This document shows positions 25,560 through 35,814 of a stretch of DNA of 48,658 bases, one piece after another (position 1 is the first letter of the stretch; each line of letters begins with the position of its first letter). The DNA lies in the NCBI GenBank assembly GCA_902512685.1, contig CABXKH010000008.1, positions 1 to 48,658 of the forward strand, written 5' to 3'. This DNA is from Paracoccaceae bacterium. GTDB lineage: Bacteria > Pseudomonadota > Alphaproteobacteria > Rhodobacterales > Rhodobacteraceae. The notes beneath the pieces were generated by a model, which ran no database searches, had not been told where the DNA came from, and saw only the letters and a list, made by a program, of their open reading frames with translations. The position numbers and the translations under genes were made by a program.

Positions 25560-26219
25560 ATGTTAGAATTCAATAACGTCAGTAAGTCCTTTTGGACAGG
25601 CACCCAGCGAAAGGTTATTCTTGACCGCGTCTCGTTCAGGGTTGAGTTGGGCACGTCCTTGGGTATTTTGGCCCCCAATGGGACAGGCAAGACCACATTG
25701 ATTAAGATGATGGCTGGCCTGGAAAAACCCGATGAAGGCGTGATCAATCGATACTGTAATGTTTCCTTTCCTTTGGGCTTTATGGGCGGTGTTGTGAACA
25801 GGCATTCGGTGCAGGAAAATTGCCGATATATTGCAAAGCTTTATGGATTAGATCCCGATTATGTCGAAGCCTATTGTCGGTGGCTATGCAATTTGGATGA
25901 GTATTTTAACCAACCGCTTGGCGTATATTCGTCTGGGATGCGTGCGCGGTTTACATTTTCACTAATGCTGGCGCTTGATTTTGACATCTACCTTATTGAT
26001 GAAGGCATGCCGAACAGCACCGACGTCAGTTTTAATAAAAAGGCTGGGGATATCTTGGTCGAGCGGCTGCGGACAACGACAATTATCATCGTTTCACATC
26101 AGGCAGAAACGCTTGAGCAATATGCAAAGCAGGCCGCTGTTCTATTGTCTGGGAAATTGCATTTGTTCGATAGCCTAGAAGAGGCAAAGCAGTTATATGA
26201 CTATGAAACACAAAATTGA
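25560..26219 (+). CDS. kpsT: Capsular polysaccharide export ABC transporter, ATP-binding protein
   Basis: 219 residues, powering export of capsular polysaccharide through the inner membrane. Walker A is APNGTGKTT (38-46), the ABC signature is SSGMR (124-128), Walker B ends in LIDE (145-148) and the switch histidine is in IVSHQAET. The short NMP-like GMPNSTDVSF segment after Walker B is typical of KpsT/BexA/CtrD. The next gene, kpsE, overlaps it by 23 bases. The membrane partner KpsM is not encoded next to it, which is unusual for this family. Confidence 0.9.
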   Translation: MLEFNNVSKSFWTGTQRKVILDRVSFRVELGTSLGILAPNGTGKTTLIKMMAGLEKPDEGVINRYCNVSFPLGFMGGVVNRHSVQENCRYIAKLYGLDPDYVEAYCRWLCNLDEYFNQPLGVYSSGMRARFTFSLMLALDFDIYLIDEGMPNSTDVSFNKKAGDILVERLRTTTIIIVSHQAETLEQYAKQAAVLLSGKLHLFDSLEEAKQLYDYETQN

Positions 26220-27792
26220 AAAATACCGCATAAAAGGCCTTGCCTCTCAGCTTGCCCAGCGCGGTAATCAAGAAGACAATGATGAAACCACAAAGCTGCA
26301 GCCGACACTAAGAAATTCTGCAAACAAGCTTGAAACAGCCGTAGTGCAGAAAACGCAAAACCCGGCCAATCAGGATTTAGAAGCCGTACAGCAGGAAGGC
26401 TTAAGCGCGCGGCAGTTGCGTATGGCGCGCCGAACTGCTCAAAAGCATGGCTTGCCGTTTGAAACGGATCATGAGGCGGTTCTTAAACTGCGGATGCAGG
26501 GTATTGATCCTTTTGAGCGTGTGAATGTTTTGGATATTCCAGCCCAGGCCAATTTAACTTCGCAGGATGCCAAAGCCCAATTGCCGCAAAAAAGTGCTGT
26601 GTCCAAAGTGCCAGCAGTCTTAACCAAACAGCCCGACCCAAATCCAGCAGCCAAGCGCGCTGATGAGATTATGGCATTGCAAAAAGACATGATCAGGCGA
26701 AGGCGGCGCAACATTTTGATGCTGCTGTTACGGCTAATTGCGTTTATATTTTTACCAACTCTTATGTCCGGGTACTATTTTGCCAGTTTGGCAACACCGA
26801 TGTATTCTTCAAAATCAGCGTTCCAGATAATCAAAGCTGATAGCGGGGCTGGCGCTGCCGGAGGTCTTTTATCCGGCACGCAGTTCGCCACCACCCCAGA
26901 TGCAATCGCCGTGCAATCTTATCTTGAGTCAAAAGAAGCAATGTTGCGGCTTGATAGGGATGTTGGTTTTAAAGCACATTTCAGCGATTCCTTCATTGAT
27001 GTTTTACAAAGATTGCCAGAAAACGCCAGCAATGAGACCGCTTATAAAATCTACAAAAAGCGGATAAAATTGGGATTTGACCCGACCGAGGGTGTGGTGA
27101 ATATGGAAGTCATTTCCGCCGATCCCGAGGTGAGTGTCGAGTTTTCAAGAGCTTTAATTACCTATGCTGAGGAAAAAGTTGATGGCCTTTCTCAACGTAA
27201 AAAGAAAAACCAATTGTCTGATGCTAAGGAGTCTCTTCAAAGTGCGATTGACGAGCGCCGCAAAGCCCAAGAGGCACTGGTTAAGTTGCAGCAATCTACT
27301 CTCTTAGATCCCCAAGCCTACGCAACCAGCCTTCGCGTACAGATTAGCACTTTAGAACAACAAATTCTTAGCAAAGAATTACAACTTGAAGCGCTATTGG
27401 ACAATTTAAGGCCCAATGAGTCCCGTGTCTCAGGGGTGCGCGCTGATATTCGGCGACTTCGACAAGCAAAAACTGATACCGAAGAAACGATGCAAGCCCC
27501 AATGGAAAATGGTATGACATTGGCCGAACTGCTTTCAAGAATACAGGTATCCATGGCCGACGTGGCAACCCGGGATATGATGTTCCAATCATCATTAGAA
27601 CATTTGCGCGCTACCGAAAGTGATGCAACATCTCAATCACGCTATTTAACGCTTGCGGTTGAACCGGTCAAAGCAGAAAGTGCAAGTCATCCGCATGCTT
27701 TCGAGGATACACTTACAGTTCTATTAATTCTAAGCGGGATATATCTTTTGATTTCCATCACGGCATCGATCCTGCGCGAGCAAGTTAACTAA
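26197..27792 (+). CDS. kpsE: Capsule polysaccharide export inner-membrane protein, KpsE/BexC/CtrB-like
   Basis: 531 residues, a polysaccharide co-polymerase/export-type protein linking the ABC exporter to the periplasmic channel. Two membrane helices (about 172-197 and 505-525) flank a periplasmic part with a Wzz-like start (YSSKSAFQIIK) and a long coiled coil (about 330-480). In front of the first helix is a hydrophilic, probably cytoplasmic region of about 170 residues, not present in E. coli KpsE (about 380 residues); it includes LSARQLRMARRTAQKHGLP followed by a short helical unit. Start at the ATG 26197 inside kpsT; ATG 26203 is an alternative. The gene runs convergent to the histidine kinase. 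Confidence 0.87.
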   Translation: MTMKHKIEKYRIKGLASQLAQRGNQEDNDETTKLQPTLRNSANKLETAVVQKTQNPANQDLEAVQQEGLSARQLRMARRTAQKHGLPFETDHEAVLKLRMQGIDPFERVNVLDIPAQANLTSQDAKAQLPQKSAVSKVPAVLTKQPDPNPAAKRADEIMALQKDMIRRRRRNILMLLLRLIAFIFLPTLMSGYYFASLATPMYSSKSAFQIIKADSGAGAAGGLLSGTQFATTPDAIAVQSYLESKEAMLRLDRDVGFKAHFSDSFIDVLQRLPENASNETAYKIYKKRIKLGFDPTEGVVNMEVISADPEVSVEFSRALITYAEEKVDGLSQRKKKNQLSDAKESLQSAIDERRKAQEALVKLQQSTLLDPQAYATSLRVQISTLEQQILSKELQLEALLDNLRPNESRVSGVRADIRRLRQAKTDTEETMQAPMENGMTLAELLSRIQVSMADVATRDMMFQSSLEHLRATESDATSQSRYLTLAVEPVKAESASHPHAFEDTLTVLLILSGIYLLISITASILREQVN

Positions 27793-27850
27793 GGGCGCGC
27801 CGCTGCAGTTTTTACCATAACGCTCAGAATTTGGGAAAAGGCGGCCTAGG

Positions 27851-30031
27851 TTAAATCCCCAAACAAACCCCTTTGGGTGCGTGATGGCTGATTTGTTCAA
27901 ATATGGCCGGTTTGCGCAGGGGTTTTGTGAGGTATTTATCAAGACCAGCCGCCAAAATATCCGCCTCGTCGCCACTCATCGCATGAGCGGTTAAGGCAAC
28001 GATGGGGGTACGGGTTTGCGACAGGGTCTCAAGGGCGCGTATCGCCCGCGTGGCATCTTTGCCATCCATTTTTGGCATTGAAATATCCATAAATATCAAA
28101 TCCGGCTTATAGGTTTTATAAAGCTCTACCGCTTCTTCCCCGTTGGCGGCAAAAACCAAGTCGATATTCAGGGATTTGACCATCTTTTTAAACACCAACT
28201 GGTTGGTTTTATTGTCCTCGGCCGTTAAAATTTTCATTTTATTGCTTTCGGATTTTGCCAATATTTGCTCAGATGAGGCGGCATCTGGAACACATTTGGG
28301 GCTTTTGCTTTTGCTTAGGTTTTCCAGGGCAGAATAAAGTGCCTGTCTGGACATTGGTTTTTGCAACACCCCGCTTAATAGGTCTGCATCGGCGTGTTTT
28401 GAAACTTCGGCGGCAGAGTGGTTCATCATGATAAATGCTGGGAACTTGGTTTTTTTCCCTACAGCTTGAACCAAATCGAAGCCATTCTTATCGGGTAAAT
28501 CAAGTCCAACCAATACCAGATCTGTTTGGTCAGTTATGGCGCTTAGTGCTGCGCTGCCATCGGGGCAAAGCGTCACCTTATTGGCCATGCCTGACAGTTG
28601 TTTTTCAAGGATAGAGGCTGCGACAGATGACTTTTCAGCAATGATAATCTGATCAAACTTATTGCAAAAATCACGCAGACCATCCCTTGGCGTTTCAACC
28701 CGTTCAAGTTCAAGGTTAAACTCGAATTTCGAACCAACGCCATCCTCTGACTCTACCCAGATTTTACCGCCCATCATTTTTATTAAGCGCTCTGAGATTG
28801 CCAATCCCAAACCGGTGCCTTCAAAGCGGCGGTTTTTTTTGTCATCCACTTGGTTAAATTCGCCAAAGATATGGGCAATTTTTTCATCCGGAATTCCAAT
28901 GCCTGTATCTTCGATGACAACTTGAAGTGCGCAGTTGCCCGAAGATTTTTCTTCGCCTGTCACACGAACCAGAACATGCCCTTCGAGGGTAAATTTAAGC
29001 GCGTTGCCAATCAGGTTTGTGAGAACTTGGCGAATACGCCCGGGGTCGGCGATAAACGTGCTTGTCAAAGACACTTGATAATCCAACAGTAAATCAACGC
29101 GCTTTTCGCTTGCGCTGGTTTGTAACATGATCAGAATTTGATGGATCGATTTTTCAAAATCGAAGGGTTCAGGGTGTAAGCTCATCTTGTCGGCTTCGAT
29201 CTTGGAATAATCTAGCACATCATTGATAATCACCAAAAGTGCTTCGCCTGAGGTTTTGATTGTATCGACATATAGCCGCTGTTCGTCATCCAAAACGGTA
29301 TTGGCCATCAAATCCGCCATACCCACCACCCCATTCATGGGCGTTCGAATCTCATGGCTCATATTGGCAAGAAATGCTGATTTGGCACGATTTGCACTTT
29401 CGGCGCTTTCTTGTGCGGCTTTCAAAGCTTTTTCATAGGTGACAGATTCAGTGATATCCAGAACCAAACTCACAACATCACCGCCATGCCCCCGGCGGTC
29501 AATCAACTGGATATATTCATCGTTCCACAGTTGAATAACAACAGAATTTGGATGATCACTTTGCCATCTTTCATGCATATCAGCGCGCCATTCTGCGGGT
29601 GATGCTGCACCGATATTGACAATACCCTCTTCGGTTAAAAGCTGTAAAATGCGGGCATAAGGTACTCCGGGTTGGATTTCTTCCAATCCGTCAAAGATGG
29701 AAAGATAAGCGTTGTTGGCCATCACAAGTTGGTTGTCGATATCAAAAACGGCAAACCCGTCGCGAATGGTCTCAATCGAGTGCCACAACCGGCGTTCAAC
29801 AATTTCAATTTTCTGATGGGCAACGGTAAGATCGGATTTGACCCTTTGATTTTCATCACGAACGGTTGATATTTCCGCGCGGGTTTCAACAATCTCTTCG
29901 CTTAACGCTTGGGCGTGGCGTCCAAGTTTACGATTGGCGGCAAATAATTCTTCTTGTTTGAGTTCAAGTAATCTTTCAGCCGCCAAACGTCCGCGCCGCT
30001 CTTCTGCCAGCTTGCCAGAAATGCCCATCAC
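27851..30031 (-). CDS. Hybrid sensor histidine kinase with PAS and two receiver domains
   Basis: 726 residues, no membrane segment, so probably a cytoplasmic sensor. Order: coiled coil (about 8-85), PAS domain (about 84-195), HisKA with H226 in NMSHEIRTPMNG, HATPase_c (N-box NLIGNALKF around 339-347, G-boxes DTGIGIP and GTGLGL), first receiver (about 460-575), second receiver (about 598-715). The second receiver is complete: acidic pocket AEDN, D649 in FMDISMP and K703. The first has glycine (G509) where the phospho-accepting aspartate should be. No response regulator or phosphotransfer gene is adjacent, so its output is unknown. Confidence 0.93.
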   Translation of the reverse strand: MMGISGKLAEERRGRLAAERLLELKQEELFAANRKLGRHAQALSEEIVETRAEISTVRDENQRVKSDLTVAHQKIEIVERRLWHSIETIRDGFAVFDIDNQLVMANNAYLSIFDGLEEIQPGVPYARILQLLTEEGIVNIGAASPAEWRADMHERWQSDHPNSVVIQLWNDEYIQLIDRRGHGGDVVSLVLDITESVTYEKALKAAQESAESANRAKSAFLANMSHEIRTPMNGVVGMADLMANTVLDDEQRLYVDTIKTSGEALLVIINDVLDYSKIEADKMSLHPEPFDFEKSIHQILIMLQTSASEKRVDLLLDYQVSLTSTFIADPGRIRQVLTNLIGNALKFTLEGHVLVRVTGEEKSSGNCALQVVIEDTGIGIPDEKIAHIFGEFNQVDDKKNRRFEGTGLGLAISERLIKMMGGKIWVESEDGVGSKFEFNLELERVETPRDGLRDFCNKFDQIIIAEKSSVAASILEKQLSGMANKVTLCPDGSAALSAITDQTDLVLVGLDLPDKNGFDLVQAVGKKTKFPAFIMMNHSAAEVSKHADADLLSGVLQKPMSRQALYSALENLSKSKSPKCVPDAASSEQILAKSESNKMKILTAEDNKTNQLVFKKMVKSLNIDLVFAANGEEAVELYKTYKPDLIFMDISMPKMDGKDATRAIRALETLSQTRTPIVALTAHAMSGDEADILAAGLDKYLTKPLRKPAIFEQISHHAPKGVCLGI

Positions 30032-30135
30032 GGCGCTCCGATTAGATAAGATTTTCCAATCGTAAATTTTTCAGATCAAGGTGAATATCAGCTTAATTTC
30101 CCTGTTTTTATGATCAAAATACTAGAAAGCGGCAT

Positions 30136-30765
30136 TTATAGTTTTTCAAACAGTGCAATTCTGCCTCGGTCATCTTTATGCGAGCTGGTATTTCGGGCTC
30201 CATAAATGGCGACATCAGCCAGCTTGAAATTGCAAATTTGACCCTCCAATGCCGTAAATTTGCTTTCAAAACCCTGTGCTTTCCAATGAAGCGCATTGAT
30301 TGATAGGGCAAAACATGCGCCGGGCAGTGCGATAGCCAATAGATGATCTAACGCTTCAGGCCCTACATGGCCGGTGGTAAACGTGCCAGAACTGATAAGA
30401 CCTGCATAGCGGTGAGTTTCTGGCTCAAAGGGCACTGTGATATCTTTGGCCATCAAGTTTCGGTACACGCCTTTGGCGGCTGCAACGTTTAGCATTTCTT
30501 GTGATATGTCCAAAGCATCAATTGGCCCAATACCATAAGAGATCAAAGCCTCTGCCACCAACCCCGTGCCTGCGCCGATATCCAAAACTGGTCCTGTGCC
30601 GCCATTATGTGCAAAAAGCCGCGCGACTTCTTGTGGCAATTGATAATCCATTTCATCGGCAAAGCTATGATCATAGTCCTCAGCCCATTGGGCGTAAAGA
30701 CGTTGATTATCTTCAGGTGTTTTTAACCCATAGGCAGCATCAAGATTAGGTGTGGTTTTGTTCAT
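30136..30765 (-). CDS. Class I SAM-dependent methyltransferase, METTL27-like
   Basis: 209 residues from the ATG at 30765 (MNKTTPNLD); a longer frame from 30846 adds a stretch unlike the family. The Rossmann glycine-rich motif is VLDIGAGTGLVAEAL, followed by the acidic DALDISQEML, which binds the ribose of SAM. The N-terminal QRLYAQWAEDYDHSF segment is typical of the METTL27/WBSCR27-type group. Substrate unknown. It lies divergent from the dehydrogenase gene at 30854. Confidence 0.85.
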   Translation of the reverse strand: MNKTTPNLDAAYGLKTPEDNQRLYAQWAEDYDHSFADEMDYQLPQEVARLFAHNGGTGPVLDIGAGTGLVAEALISYGIGPIDALDISQEMLNVAAAKGVYRNLMAKDITVPFEPETHRYAGLISSGTFTTGHVGPEALDHLLAIALPGACFALSINALHWKAQGFESKFTALEGQICNFKLADVAIYGARNTSSHKDDRGRIALFEKL

Positions 30766-30853
30766 ATCAGTAATCCAACAGTCCTGTGCAACAAAATCAA
30801 GGAGTTTTTGTATATAGACTTGCAGCAGCATTAGCTTCATGCGCAAATAACAT

Positions 30854-31705
30854 ATGCAGAACCATTTGCTTTCGTTTGGACATGGCTATTCGGCCCAAGC
30901 GCTTGGGCGCGTTTTACACCCGCTTGGCTGGCAAGTGAGCGGAACTACCCGCAACCCAGATAAGGCTAAGCAAATGCGCGCCGAGGGAGTAGAGCCGCTT
31001 TTATGGGAGAACGCCGATGCGATCCATGCGGCGCTGCGCTCTGCCACCCATGTTTTGGCCTCTGCTGGTCCTGATGCACAGGGTGATCCGGTGCTGCGGA
31101 TTTTTGGCGAAGAGATTGCAAAGCGGGCAGGCCAATTTAAGTGGGTTGGATATTTGTCAACCACCGGGGTTTATGGTGACCATCAGGGTCAATGGGTCGA
31201 TGAAAGCACACCGCTGACACCTGCCACCAAGCGCGGCAGGGCCCGCATAGCCGCCGAAGCCAAATGGCAGGATATTCCTGATCTAGGGCTTCATATTTTC
31301 CGACTGGCGGGGATTTACGGACCGGGACGAGGCCCGTTTTCAAAGGTAAAAAATGGAACGGCACGGCGTATTATAAAGAAAAACCAAGTCTTTAGCCGCA
31401 TACACGTAGAAGACATCGCACAGATATTACATGCCTCCATTAACCGTCCACGTTTTGGTGCAGTGTATAATGTATGCGATGACTGCCCTGCGCCGCCACA
31501 GGATGTAATCGCGCATGCGGCTGAATTGCTCGGTGCGCCGATCCCCCCTGCGATAGATTTTGAAAAAGCTGATCTCAGCCCAATGGCCCGAAGCTTTTAT
31601 GCAGAAAGCAAAAAGGTCAAAAACGATTTGATCAAGTCTGAATTGGGGGTTGCATTGTGTTACCCCGATTACCGCCAAGGCTTGGCCGCATTGCTTAAGC
31701 TTTAG
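30854..31705 (+). CDS. NAD(P)-dependent SDR/epimerase-family oxidoreductase (YeeZ-like)
   Basis: 283 residues of the extended short-chain dehydrogenase fold. The nucleotide-binding motif is [11 protein letters not shown] near residue 8-18, followed by GTTRNPDK, suggesting NADP preference. [20 protein letters not shown] is the region of the catalytic serine/threonine and tyrosine; [13 protein letters not shown] and HVEDIAQIL complete the family pattern. The 3' end overlaps the 3' end of dxs by 11 bp in convergent orientation. Substrate not evident. Confidence 0.85.
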   Translation: MQNHLLSFGHGYSAQALGRVLHPLGWQVSGTTRNPDKAKQMRAEGVEPLLWENADAIHAALRSATHVLASAGPDAQGDPVLRIFGEEIAKRAGQFKWVGYLSTTGVYGDHQGQWVDESTPLTPATKRGRARIAAEAKWQDIPDLGLHIFRLAGIYGPGRGPFSKVKNGTARRIIKKNQVFSRIHVEDIAQILHASINRPRFGAVYNVCDDCPAPPQDVIAHAAELLGAPIPPAIDFEKADLSPMARSFYAESKKVKNDLIKSELGVALCYPDYRQGLAALLKL

Positions 31706-33620
31706 AAGATATCTGGGATACCCCAAGCAGATTTAAAACAGTGTCGACAATGGCGCCTGCATTCAAACCGGCTTGAGCATACATTTCCTCTGGGCTGGCC
31801 TGATCGATAAATTCATCGGGCAGCACCATCGAGCGGAATTTAAGACCATGATCGAACACACCTTCATCGGCCAGAAACTGCATGACGTGCGATCCAAATC
31901 CGCCAACAGCACCTTCTTCGATGGTGATCAGAACTTCATGGTTGGCGGCCAGATACAAGATCAATTCATGATCCAGCGGTTTGGCAAATCGGGCATCGGC
32001 GATGGTGGGGTTAAGACCCTGTGCGATCAATGTCTCGCTTGCTTTTTGAACTTCGCCAAGGCGGGTACCGAACGACAGGATCGCAACCCCGTGCCCGGAC
32101 CTGATGAGCCGGCCTTTGCCCAGCTCTAACACTTCGCCTTTGGCAGGTAGATCAACCCCCTGACCTTCGCCGCGCGGATAGCGAAAGGCAATCGGTCCGT
32201 CATTATGCGCTGCAGCTGTTGCCACCATATGCATCAGTTCGGCTTCATCTGCTGCGGCCATCACAACCATTCCCGGCAGATTGGTTAAAAAGGCAATGTC
32301 AAAGCTGCCGGCATGTGTCGCGCCATCCGCACCCACAAGCCCAGCGCGATCTATGGCAAACCTGACCGGCAAGCCTTGCACCGCAACATCATGCACCACC
32401 TGATCATAACCACGCTGCAAAAATGTCGAATACATTGCGCAAAACGGCTTTAGCCCGCCCGCCGCCAGTGCAGCGGCAAAAGTAACACCATGTTGTTCGG
32501 CAATTCCAACGTCAAAACAGCGCGACGGATAGCGTTTGGCAAAAAGATCAATTCCGGTGCCATCGGGCATTGCAGCGGTGACGGCGCAGATTTGGGGATC
32601 ATTGGCAGCTTGATCCAGCAAGGCTTCGGCAAAAACCTTGGTATAGGATGGCGCATTTGAAGGAGACTTCTTTTGCTCGCCTGTTAGCACATCAAACTTG
32701 GCCGTTGCATGGCCTTTATCGCGCGCTGCCTCAGCCGGGGCATAGCCCTTGCCCTTTTTGGTGATGGCGTGGATCAGAATAGGACCTGTGGCGCGTTCAT
32801 GCACAGTGCGCAGCACGGGCAGCAATTGATTGAGGTCATGACCATCAATGGGCCCGACATAGGAAAACCCCAAGGCCTCGAACATTGTGCCGCCCACGGC
32901 CATACCTTTGATCATATCTTTGGCACGTTTTGCGCCTTCACGAAACGGTTCGGGTAAAAAACCGATTGCGCCTTTGGCAGCTTCTTTTAAGTCTTGGAAC
33001 GGGTTACCAGCATATAGCTGAGACAGATAAGATGACAGCGCGCCAACTGGCGGGGCGATGGACATGTCATTATCGTTCAAAATAACGACCATGCGCTTTT
33101 TTAGATGTCCTGCGTTGTTCAGCGCTTCATAGGCCATGCCGGCGCTCATGGCGCCATCACCGATCACGGCCACAACATCGCCCAACCCGCTGGCGCAAGA
33201 GCCGCCCAGATCGCGTGCAACGGCAAAGCCGAGGGCGGCGCTGATAGAGGTACTGGAATGGGCTGCGCCAAAGGGATCATAGGGGCTTTCGCCGCGTTTG
33301 GTAAAACCGCTTAGGCCATCTTTTTGGCGCAGGGTGCGGATGCGGTCCCGTCGTCCGGTTAGGATTTTATGCGGATAGCTTTGATGACTGACATCCCAGA
33401 TGATTTTATCCCGCGGCGGATCAAAGACGGCATGAAGGGCCACGGTCAGTTCCACAACCCCAAGACCGGCACCCAGATGGCCGCCTGTTTCCGAAACCGT
33501 GGATATGGTTTCGGCGCGCAATTCGCCGGCAAGCTGCTGCAACTGGGCATCACTCAGCTGTTTTAAATCAGCTGGTGACTGAACCGTGTCGAGCAGAGGT
33601 GTATTTGGGCGTTGTGTCAT
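31695..33620 (-). CDS. dxs: 1-deoxy-D-xylulose-5-phosphate synthase
   Basis: First enzyme of the MEP isoprenoid pathway: condenses pyruvate with glyceraldehyde-3-phosphate using thiamine diphosphate. 641 residues, full length. [17 protein letters not shown] and the TPP/Mg motif [18 protein letters not shown] lie in the first domain; [17 protein letters not shown], with the catalytic glutamate, in the second; the third begins around [17 protein letters not shown]. It lies 19 bp after ispA, forming the HDAC-xseB-ispA-dxs operon usual in Rhodobacteraceae. Confidence 0.97.
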   Translation of the reverse strand: MTQRPNTPLLDTVQSPADLKQLSDAQLQQLAGELRAETISTVSETGGHLGAGLGVVELTVALHAVFDPPRDKIIWDVSHQSYPHKILTGRRDRIRTLRQKDGLSGFTKRGESPYDPFGAAHSSTSISAALGFAVARDLGGSCASGLGDVVAVIGDGAMSAGMAYEALNNAGHLKKRMVVILNDNDMSIAPPVGALSSYLSQLYAGNPFQDLKEAAKGAIGFLPEPFREGAKRAKDMIKGMAVGGTMFEALGFSYVGPIDGHDLNQLLPVLRTVHERATGPILIHAITKKGKGYAPAEAARDKGHATAKFDVLTGEQKKSPSNAPSYTKVFAEALLDQAANDPQICAVTAAMPDGTGIDLFAKRYPSRCFDVGIAEQHGVTFAAALAAGGLKPFCAMYSTFLQRGYDQVVHDVAVQGLPVRFAIDRAGLVGADGATHAGSFDIAFLTNLPGMVVMAAADEAELMHMVATAAAHNDGPIAFRYPRGEGQGVDLPAKGEVLELGKGRLIRSGHGVAILSFGTRLGEVQKASETLIAQGLNPTIADARFAKPLDHELILYLAANHEVLITIEEGAVGGFGSHVMQFLADEGVFDHGLKFRSMVLPDEFIDQASPEEMYAQAGLNAGAIVDTVLNLLGVSQISSKA

Positions 33621-33639
33621 TAGGGCTCTTTAAGAAAAT

Positions 33640-34512
33640 TTAGCTTTCTCTTAAAATAATGAACTTGGCGCAATGCTGCAAGGGCTCTGCTTTTACGCCC
33701 AGGGGTGTCACAGCATCGCAGGCCTCGCTGATCAACTCTTTGGCGCGCTTTTTGGCACCGTCTAGCCCAAGCAAGGAAACAAATGTGGCTTTGCCGGCCT
33801 TGGCGTCTTTGTTAAGCCGTTTGCCGGTCTTTTCAGGGTCGCCCTCAACATCAAGAATATCATCGGTAATTTGAAAGCCCAACCCGAGGGAAGCAGAATA
33901 TTGTGCCAATGGGGCTGGGTCCTCTTGTGCAAGGATCGCGCCCGCTTGTGCCGACCAAGACATGAGCGCCCCGGTTTTACGGCATTGCAATTCGGTAATT
34001 TGCGACAGATCCAGTGGGTTAGGCGCAGTCTCAGCAGCAATATCTTGCGCTTGGCCCAAAACCATTCCGGTGCCGCCCGCAGCGCGTGCAAGGCGTAGCG
34101 CAAGATCGGCGCGCAGATCGGTTATGGGACTGCATCGGGGATTTAGGACCAACTCAAAGCCAAGTGATTGCAGGGCATCCCCGACCAAAACCGCTGTCGC
34201 CTGATCCCATTTTTTATGCACCGTGGGCTGGCCGCGCCGCAAATCATCATCATCCATGCAGGGCAGATCATCATGCACCAAAGAATAGGCATGGATTGCT
34301 TCGATTGCCGCAGCAGGCCAAATGGATTGACTGTGCGGCAGATCATAAATGGCAGCGCTTTGCATTACCAAAAATGCCCGCAGGCGTTTGCCGCCGCGCA
34401 GCGCATAGCGCATTCCCTGCACAACAGGGGCGTCTTCCATCGGGGCCATTGCCTGATCAAGATGGGTTTGGACAAGCGCCGCATGCTCTGCCAGCTTTTC
34501 GCGAAACATCAC
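33640..34512 (-). CDS. ispA: Geranyl/farnesyl diphosphate synthase
   Basis: Chain-elongating prenyltransferase making farnesyl (or geranylgeranyl) diphosphate. 290 residues with both aspartate-rich motifs: SLVHDDLPCMDDDDLRRG (around 77-94) and FQITDDILD near 220, plus GGKRLRA, the diphosphate-binding part. The start overlaps the xseB stop by 4 bases; dxs follows 19 bp later, so precursor supply and chain elongation are co-expressed. Confidence 0.95.
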   Translation of the reverse strand: MMFREKLAEHAALVQTHLDQAMAPMEDAPVVQGMRYALRGGKRLRAFLVMQSAAIYDLPHSQSIWPAAAIEAIHAYSLVHDDLPCMDDDDLRRGQPTVHKKWDQATAVLVGDALQSLGFELVLNPRCSPITDLRADLALRLARAAGGTGMVLGQAQDIAAETAPNPLDLSQITELQCRKTGALMSWSAQAGAILAQEDPAPLAQYSASLGLGFQITDDILDVEGDPEKTGKRLNKDAKAGKATFVSLLGLDGAKKRAKELISEACDAVTPLGVKAEPLQHCAKFIILRES

Positions 34513-34751
34513 AAACCTTCGACAGGTGTTGTCCCTGTTGGCGCCCCGTCGGCATCGAACGTAATCGCCGCAACTTTTTCTTCGGCTTCTTTAAGCTTCG
34601 CTTCGCAGCGTTTTTTCAATTCAGCGCCCCGTTCATAAAGTGTGATGGACTGATCAAGTGCAACATCACCGCGTTCCAAAGCGCTGACAACTTTTTCCAA
34701 TTCTGCCATGGCCTGTTCAAAGGTCATTTCTGCTACTGGTGTGTCCGTCAT
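34509..34751 (-). CDS. xseB: Exodeoxyribonuclease VII small subunit
   Basis: 80 residues, helical, non-catalytic partner of XseA in single-strand DNA exonuclease VII. The family pattern MTFEQAMAELEKVVSALERGDVALDQSITLYERGAEL is clear. It overlaps both neighbours by 4 bases (HDAC-family gene upstream, ispA downstream), so it is translationally coupled. The large subunit gene is not in this window. Confidence 0.95.
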   Translation of the reverse strand: MTDTPVAEMTFEQAMAELEKVVSALERGDVALDQSITLYERGAELKKRCEAKLKEAEEKVAAITFDADGAPTGTTPVEGL

Positions 34752-35674
34752 TGTGCTGCCTCGCTCAGAATTTCGACATGGGCCTTAACCGATGCTGCTA
34801 AGGCATTTAGATCATAGCCGCCTTCGAGCGCAGAAACCAGCCGTCCTTCACAAAGATCATTGGCCAAAGCGCAAAGTTGTTTGGTCAGCCATACAAAATC
34901 TTCTGTACTCCAGTTCAATTGGGCCAGCGGGTCGTCTTGGTGTGCATCAAAGCCGGCGGAAATTATGATCAGTTCGGGCTTGAACGCTTTGATCTTTGGA
35001 AAGGCAATGCGTTCATAGGCGGCACGCATTGCGGTTCCATTGCTGTCCGGGGACAGAGGGATGTTGATCACATTATCAAACCCGCCGGTTTCACTTTCTG
35101 CGCCAGTTCCGGGCCAAAGCGGCATTTGCTGCGATGTGATGGTCAAGGCGCGTGGTTCATCCCACAAAAGATCTTGTGTTCCATTGCCGTGATGCACATC
35201 GAAATCAACCACAGCCACCCGCTTTAACCCATGAAAATCAAGCGCATGTTTAGCGCCAAGAGCGACATTGCCAAAAAGACAAAATCCCATCGCTGTTTGG
35301 GTTTCTGCATGATGCCCCGGGGGCCGCACTGCGGCAAATGCATTGGGTGCATCGCCCTGTAGAACAATATCAATTGCCCGTAGTACCCCGCCGGCGGCCC
35401 GATAGGCGGCCTGCAGCGAACCCGGCGACATATGCGTGTCCCCATCAATGGCGGCAAAGCCTGCCTCAGGTGCGGCGTCGCGCAACGCGTTGATATGTGA
35501 TTTGGGATGAACACGCAGCAGATCATCATCCGCTGCTAAAGGTGCGCTGATCCGGTTCAGGTCAAGCGGCTTTAGTACCTCTAAAATGCGCTCAAGACGG
35601 GCCACCTGTTCAGGATGCCCTGGCGGGGTGATATGGTTCAAACAATCATCATGCGTGATCAAAGCGGTTTTCAT
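34748..35674 (-). CDS. Histone deacetylase family (AcuC/Aph-like) zinc amidohydrolase
   Basis: 308 residues from the ATG at 35674, chosen because AGGTGA lies 6 bases upstream; a GTG at 35683 would add three residues. Zinc and catalytic residues are visible: the histidine pair in RPPGHHAE, the zinc-binding D and H in DFDVHHGNGTQ, and the third ligand in SAGFDAHQDDP; GGYD near the end carries another conserved region. Bacterial members deacetylate acetylated polyamines, acyl amides or proteins. A polyamine transport locus lies directly upstream, which makes acetylpolyamine deacetylation tempting, but this gene is also the usual first gene of the xseB-ispA-dxs run in related genomes. Confidence 0.92.
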   Translation of the reverse strand: MKTALITHDDCLNHITPPGHPEQVARLERILEVLKPLDLNRISAPLAADDDLLRVHPKSHINALRDAAPEAGFAAIDGDTHMSPGSLQAAYRAAGGVLRAIDIVLQGDAPNAFAAVRPPGHHAETQTAMGFCLFGNVALGAKHALDFHGLKRVAVVDFDVHHGNGTQDLLWDEPRALTITSQQMPLWPGTGAESETGGFDNVINIPLSPDSNGTAMRAAYERIAFPKIKAFKPELIIISAGFDAHQDDPLAQLNWSTEDFVWLTKQLCALANDLCEGRLVSALEGGYDLNALAASVKAHVEILSEAAQ

Positions 35675-35814
35675 CAAATTCACCTATCAGCCAAGCTCTG
35701 CATTTCTTTAAGGCAATCTTGCACATAGTTTAGAGCATTTTACAGCCTAAAAAAGTACTGAGCGGTAAACAATATCTGGTCAAATGGACAAACTACCGGG
35801 ATCGATTGAGCTTT

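Noticed and set aside
31695-31705. Eleven-base overlap of the SDR gene and dxs as a sign of a misassembly
   Set aside because: Both proteins are full length and convergent 3' overlaps of this size are common in compact bacterial genomes.
34086-34817. Long plus-strand open frame (243 codons) antisense to ispA, xseB and the HDAC-family gene
   Set aside because: It lies wholly opposite three well-supported, overlapping genes; its translation is rich in His, Cys and Arg with no recognisable domain, as expected for a shadow frame.
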